NCBI RefSeq assembly: GCF_937873615.1 | Contig: NZ_CALMYP010000050.1 | Span: 1 to 53,931 of the forward strand | Direction: 5' to 3' | DNA length: 53,931 nt | Source: an uncultured Paracoccus sp. | GTDB taxonomy: Bacteria > Pseudomonadota > Alphaproteobacteria > Rhodobacterales > Rhodobacteraceae | In this document: positions 8,938 through 15,982 of the stretch, piece by piece | Position numbering within the stretch: the stretch's first letter is position 1 | How the letters are laid out: every line of letters begins with the position of its first letter | The notes under the pieces: generated by a model | What the model was told of the DNA's origin: nothing | The model's database searches: none | What the model saw: the letters and a program-made list of their open reading frames with translations, nothing else | Position numbers and translations under genes: made by a program

Positions 8938-9528
8938 TCACTTTCCCGCGCTGTCTGGCCGCACCGGATCGCCCAGCACATGCATGAGCCGGTTGGCCCA
9001 GCCAAAAAGCGATGTCGAGAGGATCAGATCGAGGATCTCGGCCTCATCCAGCCCGGCGGCCTTCAGGGCCGCGACATGGCTCGCGGTGGCCTGCGGGGGG
9101 CATTGCGACAGTGCCACTGCGAAATCGAAGATCGCCCGGTCGCGGGGTCCGAGATCGGCCCGCGCGCCGTCCCGGAACAGTCGGTCCGTCACCTCGGTCG
9201 ATTTTTCCAGCTGCGCATGGCGGTCGGCATGAACCGCCGCGCAATAGATGCAGTGATTGACCATCGAGGCGCCAAGCGCGCCCAACTCGCGTTCGGCCCG
9301 GCTCATGCCGCCCTTGTCATACATGATCGCGTTGAAAAGCGGCGAGCGCACCTTCAGGCTTTCGACATCATGGGCGAGCGTCAGCACATAGGCCGAAACC
9401 TTGGTATTGGAGGGGGTGACCTGCAGGGCGTCAAGCTGTTCTGCGGTGGCTTCGGCCAGATCGACCGGCACCACGCGCGGCTGCCAATGCGGGACATTGC
9501 GGGTGAATTTGGTGATCGGTTTGGTCAT
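8938..9528 (-). CDS. Peroxidase-related CMD/AhpD-fold protein with CxxC
   Basis: A 196-residue carboxymuconolactone-decarboxylase-fold protein of the peroxidase-related type. The redox site is visible as MVNHCIYCAAVHADR (Cys-x-x-Cys with a following His), as in AhpD. It overlaps the preceding CMD gene by four bases (ATGA). The pairing of a CxxC protein with a cysteine-poor CMD protein matches the Avi_7169/Avi_7170 pair described by TIGR families. Its role may be thiol-peroxidase protection or a reaction on the flavoenzyme's product; the precise substrate is unknown. Confidence 0.75.
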   Translation of the reverse strand: MTKPITKFTRNVPHWQPRVVPVDLAEATAEQLDALQVTPSNTKVSAYVLTLAHDVESLKVRSPLFNAIMYDKGGMSRAERELGALGASMVNHCIYCAAVHADRHAQLEKSTEVTDRLFRDGARADLGPRDRAIFDFAVALSQCPPQATASHVAALKAAGLDEAEILDLILSTSLFGWANRLMHVLGDPVRPDSAGK

Positions 9529-9998
9529 GCGCGCGCCTCCCGCAGCAGGCGAAGCCCGGCGACGACCCGGATCTGATAGGCGAGGAAGGCGTTCAACTCG
9601 GCCAGGCGGACGATATCGGCATCGCTGATGCCCGCGGCCTGAAGGGCCGCGATATCCCCGGCGACGACCTGGCGCGTATCCGCCGCCACCTTGTCCATGA
9701 AGGCGAGCACCGGGCCAAGCCCGCGCGCCGCGCCATCCTGCGCCGGATCGGCAAGGGCGGCATCATCGCCCGCGCCGGTCGCATAGTGCCGGGCGAGCGC
9801 GGTCTGGGCGTTCAGGGTGGCAATACGCGCGGCCAGTGCGGCGCGCAGGGAATGCGGCCAGGCGCCCGGGGCCTTTGGGCGCAGCACCGCGTCCTCGGCA
9901 GCCTGGGTCATCTCGAAGATGTTGGCGCGGGTGGCGATGACTGCCTCCAGCACGCCATCGGTCCCCGCCATGCGAAGTGTCGTGAGCTCTGGCGTCAT
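9525..9998 (-). CDS. CMD domain protein, Avi_7170-like
   Basis: A 157-residue all-helical protein of the carboxymuconolactone-decarboxylase fold (LRAALAARIATLNAQTALARHYA and ISDADIVRLAELNAFLAYQIRVVAGLRLL). It lacks the CxxC pair of its partner encoded next. It overlaps genes at both ends by ATGA junctions, so translation of the three is coupled with the flavoprotein. The start at 9998 was fixed by that overlap. No catalytic residue can be named; a non-redox partner subunit is one possibility. Confidence 0.68.
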   Translation of the reverse strand: MTPELTTLRMAGTDGVLEAVIATRANIFEMTQAAEDAVLRPKAPGAWPHSLRAALAARIATLNAQTALARHYATGAGDDAALADPAQDGAARGLGPVLAFMDKVAADTRQVVAGDIAALQAAGISDADIVRLAELNAFLAYQIRVVAGLRLLREARA

Positions 9999-11479
9999 CA
10001 GGCCACCTTTCCTTTCCCCGTATCGCCGGGCAGTTCCGACGGCACCCATTCGCTGCCATCCAGTTCCGGCTTGTCGTAATCCAGCATTGCCTGCCAGTGC
10101 CCGGCCACATCCTCGGCATAAAGCGCCGCCGCGACCGCGCGGGCGAGCCAGGCCGCGCCTTCGGAAATCCCCGGAATATCGCCGCTGACCTTGCCCAGGC
10201 TGGCCGTCGCCCCATAGTTGAAGCAATAGACATCCGACAGCCAGGGCGCCGTGCCCGGCCGCTTCTCGCGGAAGGTGAAATCGGCGTTCAGATAGGGAAA
10301 GCGACCGAGATCGCGCGACGCCTCGTCTTCGGGCGAGGTATAGACATCCTCCCACAGAAGGATATCGCCCGCCGCCGGGCCGAATTCGGTCCGCGACATC
10401 GGATCGACGGTGAAGCCGGTGCCGAGGATGACGAAATCGGCCTCATGCGCGCTGCCATCGGCAAAGCCGATATGCACGGCGCCATTCTTCTCGGCCGTTG
10501 AGGCGACGGCCTTTCCGAAATGAAAGAAGGCATTCGGGTGCCGACTGACACGCATCGTCGATCCATGCGGCGGCGGGGTCTGGGTGGCGAAGGAATATTG
10601 CATGAAGCGCCAGCGCCATTCATCAGGCAAACCGGCATAGCCGGCAGTAAACCCGAAAGAGCCGATACCCATCATCTTGTTGATCCGTGGCATCTGGCGG
10701 CGGCGGATCAGGTGGCGCACCTCTGCCGCGCCATGTTCCAGCGCCTCGGCGGCATTGTCGACGGCCGAGGCGCCGACGCCGATCACCGCCACCCGCTTTC
10801 CATTCAGCGCCGCGAAGTCGATCTCGTCCGCGCTATGCGCCCAGAAACGGCGGTCGAGGCCTTTGACGAAGCCCGGGATATTCGGCAGGCCGGTGCCGTC
10901 GCGACCCGTCGCGAAGATCAGCTTCCGGCACAGGATCGAGCGTTCCGCCCCGCCGCTGAGATGCAGGCGCAGCAACCCGTTCTCCGGCTCGACCCGGTCG
11001 ACCGAGATGCCGTTCTCGATCGGAATGTCGAGGACGCGCCGATACCATTGCAGATAGTCCATCCACATCGGTCGCGGGATCTTGTCGAGCGCCTGCCAGC
11101 TTTCCGTGCCGAACTGGGCGCGATACCACGCTTGAAAGGTCAGCCCGCCATGGCCATAGGCAGGGCCGGTAAGTTCCTTGGGCGAGCGCAGCGTCTCCAT
11201 CCGGGCATAGCTGAGCCATGGTCCCTCGCGCCCGGCCGCGCTGCGGTCGAGCACGCGTATATCGCGGATGCCGCCGGTCTGGAGTGCAAGCCACGCAACC
11301 ATGCCGCACATGCCCCCACCGATGATGACGACATCGCGAACCCCGTCCCGAGGGCGGACCCAGTCCTTGCCCGGCCAGCACAGGAAGTTCAGCGCCTCGC
11401 GCAGCTGCGCCTCCAGCACCGGCAGGCCCTTGCCGTCGATGGGGGAGGATCCGGGGGGCGGCGCTGCGTTCACTGTCAT
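9998..11479 (-). CDS. FAD/NAD(P)-binding oxidoreductase (flavin monooxygenase-like)
   Basis: A 493-residue flavoprotein with two dinucleotide-binding sites. VVIIGGGMCGMVAWLAL near residue 50 binds FAD, and RVAVIGVGASAVDNAAEAL near residue 240 is an NAD(P) site. FATGRDGTGLPNIPGF lies between them and FVILGTGFTVDP follows. This is the layout of group-B flavin monooxygenases and lysine/ornithine N-hydroxylase relatives, but the exact family is not clear. The start at 11479 follows GAGCAG. Coupled to the two CMD genes, it probably oxidises the imported amine or its cleavage product (inference). Confidence 0.75.
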   Translation of the reverse strand: MTVNAAPPPGSSPIDGKGLPVLEAQLREALNFLCWPGKDWVRPRDGVRDVVIIGGGMCGMVAWLALQTGGIRDIRVLDRSAAGREGPWLSYARMETLRSPKELTGPAYGHGGLTFQAWYRAQFGTESWQALDKIPRPMWMDYLQWYRRVLDIPIENGISVDRVEPENGLLRLHLSGGAERSILCRKLIFATGRDGTGLPNIPGFVKGLDRRFWAHSADEIDFAALNGKRVAVIGVGASAVDNAAEALEHGAAEVRHLIRRRQMPRINKMMGIGSFGFTAGYAGLPDEWRWRFMQYSFATQTPPPHGSTMRVSRHPNAFFHFGKAVASTAEKNGAVHIGFADGSAHEADFVILGTGFTVDPMSRTEFGPAAGDILLWEDVYTSPEDEASRDLGRFPYLNADFTFREKRPGTAPWLSDVYCFNYGATASLGKVSGDIPGISEGAAWLARAVAAALYAEDVAGHWQAMLDYDKPELDGSEWVPSELPGDTGKGKVA

Positions 11480-11519
11480 CTGCTCAGATTCCTGGTTTCT
11501 GCGTCCCGTCCGGCCCGGG

Positions 11520-12866
11520 TCACGCGCGCTGCGCGCCGGGCCATTCGGTGTGAAGGTCGTCGATATGGTAGGTATGGCTGTGCCGGTGCCGCAGCCCACT
11601 GGCGGGCGCGTCCCGAAGATGGGGGTGGTCCTCGGGCAGTTCGGGGTGGTCATGTTCAAGGGCTGCCGGATCGCCTGCCGGCCAGACCCGCGCGGCGATT
11701 GCCGCGACCAGCACCGTCAGCACCGACAGCATGATCAGCGCCGGCGCCAGCCCCGCCCGCGCCGCCAGTTGCCCGGCCAGCGGATAAGCCAGCATCCAGC
11801 CGGCATGAGACAGAGAGAACTGCGCCGCGAAAAGCGCCGCGCGATCCGCCGAAACGGCCGAGCGCGCGATGACCAGCCCGCCGGGCGTAAGCACCAGCGA
11901 CGCCGCGATACCCAAGCAGGACCACAGCGCGAAATAGCCCGCCAGCCCCAATGGCAGCGCGATCAGCGGCCCGAGTGCTGCATGGATTAGCGCACCGGCC
12001 AGCATCACCCGCCGCTCGCCCAAGGCTGCGATCAGCCGGGGCACGAATATGGCGCCAAGCGCCGCGCCCAGCCCGTAGAAGGCCATCAGCTTGGGATAGT
12101 AATACTCGGAATCGCCCAGCCAGTTGCCCGCCAGCACGACCGAGTTGACCAGCACCCAGGCCATGCTCAACGAGAGGGCGAGGTTCAGCAGGAACAGCCC
12201 GCGCAGCCGCGGCGTCTTGCGGTAGATCCTGAGCCCCTTCAGGGCGCGCTTCATGAACGGTCCCTTGCCATTGGCTTTCGGCGTGGCCGGAAAGCGCGTC
12301 GCCAGCAGCGCCGCGACAGAGCCGACAAAGGCCAGTGCCGCCAGCCAGAAAAGGAATTGCGCGCTGATCAGCTGCAGCGCCACGGCGGCGATGACCGGCG
12401 ACAGGATCGATTCCAGCGTATAGGCGATGCGCGACCAGACCAGGGCGCGGCTGTAAAGTCCTTCGTCGGGAAAGATATCGGGAATGACCGACTGGAAGAC
12501 CGGCGTGAAGCCCGAGGAAACACCGAAGAACAGGAATGCCAGCGCCGCGATCTGCCAGGTCTCGGTGGCGAAGGCCATGGGCAGAAGCAGCAGCATCCGC
12601 GCCAGGTCCAGCCCGACCATCACCGGCTTGCGCGGCCGGCCGGCCAGCAACGTCTCGGCCATCGGGGCGAGGAAGACATAGGCGACCATCTTGACCGCCA
12701 GCAGGAAGCCGAGGATCTGCCCCGCCGCCGCGGCCCCGCCGATCCGATAGGCGGCCAGCGACATTGCCACCGTCATCAGCCCGATGGCCAGAAGCGAACA
12801 GATCTGCGCAAGGAAAAGCGTGCGGAACGCGGGATTTCCGATGGGGCTTTTCAGCGTCTCGGTCAT
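11520..12866 (-). CDS. Major facilitator superfamily transporter
   Basis: A 448-residue integral membrane protein with about 12 hydrophobic segments (AQICSLLAIGLMTVAMSLAAYRIGG, FLFWLAALAFVGSVAALLATRF, FSLSHAGWMLAYPLAGQLAA). The central basic loop (FMKRALKGLRIYRKTPRLRG) is the usual divider of the two six-helix halves. The C-terminus is a hydrophilic His/Glu-rich tail (EHDHPELPEDHPHLRDAP and RHRHSHTYHIDDLHTEW). That is unusual for an MFS carrier and could bind a metal. It overlaps the class V PLP gene by four bases. Export of a product or toxic intermediate is plausible. Confidence 0.8.
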   Translation of the reverse strand: MTETLKSPIGNPAFRTLFLAQICSLLAIGLMTVAMSLAAYRIGGAAAAGQILGFLLAVKMVAYVFLAPMAETLLAGRPRKPVMVGLDLARMLLLLPMAFATETWQIAALAFLFFGVSSGFTPVFQSVIPDIFPDEGLYSRALVWSRIAYTLESILSPVIAAVALQLISAQFLFWLAALAFVGSVAALLATRFPATPKANGKGPFMKRALKGLRIYRKTPRLRGLFLLNLALSLSMAWVLVNSVVLAGNWLGDSEYYYPKLMAFYGLGAALGAIFVPRLIAALGERRVMLAGALIHAALGPLIALPLGLAGYFALWSCLGIAASLVLTPGGLVIARSAVSADRAALFAAQFSLSHAGWMLAYPLAGQLAARAGLAPALIMLSVLTVLVAAIAARVWPAGDPAALEHDHPELPEDHPHLRDAPASGLRHRHSHTYHIDDLHTEWPGAQRA

Positions 12867-14323
12867 GATGGAACCAGGTTTTTCAGCGAATTACTGGCCT
12901 TGAAGCGGGCGGTACTGCTCTCCACGTGATACCGGCTCAGATACTCGGGCGCAATCCGCGCGAGCTCATCTACCGCATTGATAATCATGTCGGCCTTGCT
13001 ATCGCTCATCAGCGCCGAGAGGTTCAGCCGCACCCAACCGGGCTTCGATGTCTCCTCGCCGCGTTCCAGTGCCGCGATGGTCGCGTCGGATTGCGCGCGC
13101 CCTAGCCCCAGCAGCCGGTGCCCGTAGGGCCCCGCGCAGGCACAGCCGCCACGCGCCTGCACCCCGGTCATGTCGCTGAGCAACCGGGTGAAAAACTGGT
13201 GATGGACCGGCTGGCCGGCGGCATCGCGAATGAGGAAGGAAAAGATCGGCAGCGCCGGCGCGCAGGGATTGCCCAGAATCAGGATACGCGGATTGTCGGA
13301 CCAGGTGGCAAGGGCGCGGGCGCGAAGGGCCTGCTGGCGTGCGTCCAGCCAGTCCTGGCCGAGCGCTTCCTTGACCAGCATCACCAGCGCCGCCCGGATA
13401 TCGCCGGTCAGGTTCGGCGTCCCGCCCTCTTCCCTGGCGACGATACTGTCGGAATAGACATGGCCCCAGGGCGAGACGAAGCTGACCGTGCCGCCGCCGG
13501 GCTGTGTGGGGCTGCGGCGGCGGGCGAGTTCGTCGCGGATGATGGCCACGCCGCTGGCGCCGGGACCGCCGGGGAACTTATGGGCCGAGAAGACGATCGC
13601 ATCCTTTTGCGCATCGGTGCCCTCGCCCATCTCCATCAGGCAATAGGGGCCGGCGCAGCCGTAATCCCAGATCGCCAGCGCCCCATGCGCGCGCAGAAGC
13701 CGCGTCACCGCGTCGCTGTCGCTCAGGATCCCGGTGACATTCGACGCAGCCGAGAAGGCGCCGACGATCCGCGCTGCCCCCTGCGCCGCCGCCAGTGCCC
13801 GGGCGAGATCCTTCAGGTCGACACCGCCCTCCGGCGCCTCGGCAATCTCGATCACCTCGGCGCCGGTCTCGCGCCAGGGCAGGATATTCGAATGATGCTC
13901 GTAAGGTCCGGTCAGCACCACCGCCCGGCCGCCCTCGCGCACGATACCCGCCAGATCAAGCAGCCCCACGATCCTGTTGATGCCCGAGGTCGAGCCGGCC
14001 CCGGTGAAGATGACGCTGGTGCCGGGGCCGGCGCCGGTCAGCCGGGCGATCTCGGCCCGCGCCGCTTCGCGCAGCCGGCTCATGTATTCGCCGCAGAACG
14101 AAGCCTCGGTATGGGTATTGGCGTAGAAGGGCAGCAACCGGTCGCGGATGAAGTCCTCGACCTGCGAGAGCGCGCGGCCCGAGGCGACATAATCGGCATA
14201 GATCAGCGGGCGCCTGCCGAAAGGCCCGTCGAATTCGACATTATCACCGATCAGGCCGGCGCGGATCCGGCCATGAATGTCATCGCCGGAAAGTGCCGCC
14301 TTGAAGTCGTCGATATCGGTCAT
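12863..14323 (-). CDS. Class V aminotransferase-fold PLP enzyme (cysteine desulfurase-like)
   Basis: A 486-residue PLP enzyme of fold type I. The Schiff-base lysine is in VFSAHKFPGGPGASG. Earlier motifs are FTGAGSTSGINRI and YEHHSNILPW (the His that stacks on PLP). Near the C-terminus RGGCACAGPYGHRLLG places a cysteine where cysteine desulfurases carry theirs. Family reactions include C-S, C-N and C-Se lysis; the substrate is not evident. As the promoter-proximal gene it faces the Lrp regulator, and its stop overlaps the MFS start. It is longer than typical IscS/CsdB-like enzymes (about 400), mostly through extra residues at both ends. Confidence 0.78.
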   Translation of the reverse strand: MTDIDDFKAALSGDDIHGRIRAGLIGDNVEFDGPFGRRPLIYADYVASGRALSQVEDFIRDRLLPFYANTHTEASFCGEYMSRLREAARAEIARLTGAGPGTSVIFTGAGSTSGINRIVGLLDLAGIVREGGRAVVLTGPYEHHSNILPWRETGAEVIEIAEAPEGGVDLKDLARALAAAQGAARIVGAFSAASNVTGILSDSDAVTRLLRAHGALAIWDYGCAGPYCLMEMGEGTDAQKDAIVFSAHKFPGGPGASGVAIIRDELARRRSPTQPGGGTVSFVSPWGHVYSDSIVAREEGGTPNLTGDIRAALVMLVKEALGQDWLDARQQALRARALATWSDNPRILILGNPCAPALPIFSFLIRDAAGQPVHHQFFTRLLSDMTGVQARGGCACAGPYGHRLLGLGRAQSDATIAALERGEETSKPGWVRLNLSALMSDSKADMIINAVDELARIAPEYLSRYHVESSTARFKASNSLKNLVPS

Positions 14324-14423
14324 GTCGCCCTCTGAAAGACCCGATCAGTATAACTTGCATTTCGCGAGAATCTTTACATATTCTCATTGCATGATCCGCA
14401 TTATTGGGTCATATGATCGCTCT
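14324..14423. promoter_or_regulatory. Divergent promoter and likely Lrp operator
   Basis: This is the intergenic region between the ten-gene operon and the Lrp gene. An inverted repeat GAGAAT-N8-ATTCTC lies at 14366-14385. On the minus strand a good -10 (TATACT, 14347-14352) would place its -35 at the edge of that repeat. An Lrp-type dimer at the repeat could thus control the operon and its own gene. Binding is inferred from position and symmetry. Confidence 0.45.
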
Positions 14424-14888
14424 ATGGACCATAAATTCGATTATTTCGATTTCCGCATTCTGGAGGCGTTGCAGCGCGATTCCGCGCAGTCGCAGCGGGC
14501 GCTGGCAGATGAGGTGGGGCTCTCTCAGAACGCCTGCTGGCGGCGACTGAAGGCGCTGGAGGCGTCGGGCGTGATCCGCAACCGCACCGTGGTGCTGGAT
14601 CGCGACAAGCTGTTCGGCGGCTTCGTGGTGTTTTCGCTGATCAAGACCCGGCACCATTCGGCTGACTGGCTGCGCCAGTTCCGTCACCATGTCTCTGCCA
14701 TCCCCGAGGTGATCGACTTCTTCCGCATTGGCGGCGAATACGACTATCTGCTGAAGATCGTCACCCGCGACATGGCCAGCTATGACGATGTCTACAAGCG
14801 CCTCATCGCCGATATCGAGCTGGAGACCGTCACCTCCTATTTCGCCATGGAAGCCATCGAGGAACAGCGTCCGATCCCGCTGAGCTGA
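14424..14888 (+). CDS. Lrp/AsnC family transcriptional regulator
   Basis: A 154-residue regulator. The N-terminal HTH is FDFRILEALQRDSAQSQRAL...VGLSQNACWRRLKALEASGVI. The C-terminal ligand-binding RAM/AsnC domain includes EVIDFFRIGGEYDYLLKIVT and ends with a short helix. Lrp proteins sense amino acids and related small molecules. Divergent from the ten-gene operon, it is the probable local regulator that detects the imported compound or its amino-acid product. An in-frame ATG at 14391 would add 11 residues but would cover the promoter; 14424 fits family length. Confidence 0.88.
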   Translation: MDHKFDYFDFRILEALQRDSAQSQRALADEVGLSQNACWRRLKALEASGVIRNRTVVLDRDKLFGGFVVFSLIKTRHHSADWLRQFRHHVSAIPEVIDFFRIGGEYDYLLKIVTRDMASYDDVYKRLIADIELETVTSYFAMEAIEEQRPIPLS

Positions 14889-14891
14889 TGG

Positions 14892-14927
14892 GCGTTTTTC
14901 CGGTTCTGCGCGGCGCAGGAAACGCCG
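14892..14927 (+). terminator. Hairpin just after the Lrp gene
   Basis: GGCGTTT pairs with AAACGCC around an inner TGCG/CGCA stem, immediately after the Lrp stop. There is no U-tract behind it, so it is at best a weak intrinsic terminator. Confidence 0.3.
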
Positions 14928-15288
14928 CCCGACCCGCACATGATGCGACCGCCCCTGATGGCATTGGTGTGCCAAGGTGATCCGGCAGAATCAGTATGGC
15001 GCGAGCGGATACCATGTTGGGTATCGAACCCATTGCCGATGATGAAACAGCGTAGTTATCCGGCAGCGCGGGGCTTTGGCGGAAGGCAGAGGCTATCTTT
15101 GATCTTGGCGAGAGAGCTATCATCAGAAACAGATACTCCACCCGCAGAATGATTGAATCCCGGCCTCCCCCTGTAGCTTCTCGGTGACGAGTCGGTCCGT
15201 AAGGGCAGTCTGCCGTCATCACCCTGGAGAAGATCGCACAGCACGCCGCCTGACGATGTCCGACCCAGAGAACATGACAATCGGTGGC
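14928..15288. other. Gap without recognisable gene
   Basis: This is about 360 bp between the convergent Lrp gene and the metallophosphoesterase. Short open frames on both strands have no start signals and no family resemblance that I can name. I saw no tRNA, attachment site or obvious repeat. Confidence 0.5.
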
Positions 15289-15834
15289 TCACCCGCCTTC
15301 TTCGATCCGGTCGGCAAATTCCAGCGGTGGCAGAGTTGCCGCCCTGATGACGATATCGGCGGCTCGGACGGGCGCGAAGTCCCACAGATCGACCCCGACA
15401 TTGACCTGACGGTCCGAGCCAGCCCAGCGGTCATGAACATGGCCGAAGAGCTGAATGGCCCCCTGCCTCGCCCCGTTCCAACTCAGCAATGGGTAATGAC
15501 AAAGGACGAAACGCTCCGGCCCGTCCTGCACCTCGGTGAGGTCATGAATGCTGGTCCAGGGCAAGGCTTCGATCTGCGCATCGTCATGATTGCCGCGAAT
15601 GAGGTGCTTGCGTCCCGGCAATCCTGTCAGAAGCTCTGACGCAATGGCCGCGCCGCCCTGCGCGGCATCGGCAACGTCGCCCAGGATCCAGAGGTCGTCA
15701 TCGGGGCCGAGCCGGGCCGCCAGCCTTTCAATGACAGCATGGTTCATCGCAGCAACATCGCCGAACGGGCGATCAAAGAAGCGCCGGATGCCATCATCGG
15801 AAAGATGCAGGTCAGCGCTATACCAATGGGTCAT
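15289..15834 (-). CDS. Small calcineurin-like metallophosphoesterase
   Basis: A 181-residue phosphoesterase with all family metal motifs in order: SADLHLSD (D-x-H near residue 8), LGDVAD, GNHDD, CHYPLLSW and FGHVHD. The size and order match the small stand-alone phosphoesterases often annotated as hydrolases or phosphodiesterases. The substrate (nucleotide, DNA end or phosphoester) cannot be told. The start has AGGAG five bases upstream. It follows the helicase-nuclease gene by 148 bp on the same strand, so it could be the last gene of that unit. SbcD-type nucleases share the fold, but this protein lacks their extra capping domain. Confidence 0.8.
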   Translation of the reverse strand: MTHWYSADLHLSDDGIRRFFDRPFGDVAAMNHAVIERLAARLGPDDDLWILGDVADAAQGGAAIASELLTGLPGRKHLIRGNHDDAQIEALPWTSIHDLTEVQDGPERFVLCHYPLLSWNGARQGAIQLFGHVHDRWAGSDRQVNVGVDLWDFAPVRAADIVIRAATLPPLEFADRIEEGG

Positions 15835-15982
15835 GTGAACTCCTGTCAGGTGAGGTCGCGGGTATAGTCATGGGCGGTTCTGTCGCAGACCGTTCCGATG
15901 CCGGAAATTGAACCGCGATTGTCTGGGCGAAGCGCCAAGGTGGGAGAGGTGTGTGGCGATGTCGTTCAAGGGCGCAAGGGCT

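Noticed and set aside
14940-15152. Small frames between the Lrp and metallophosphoesterase genes
   Set aside because: They have no Shine-Dalgarno sequence, no family resemblance and no conserved motif.
15289-15834. SbcD (DNA repair nuclease) for the metallophosphoesterase
   Set aside because: The motifs match the general fold, but the protein is far too short for SbcD (about 400) and no SbcC-like ATPase is next to it.
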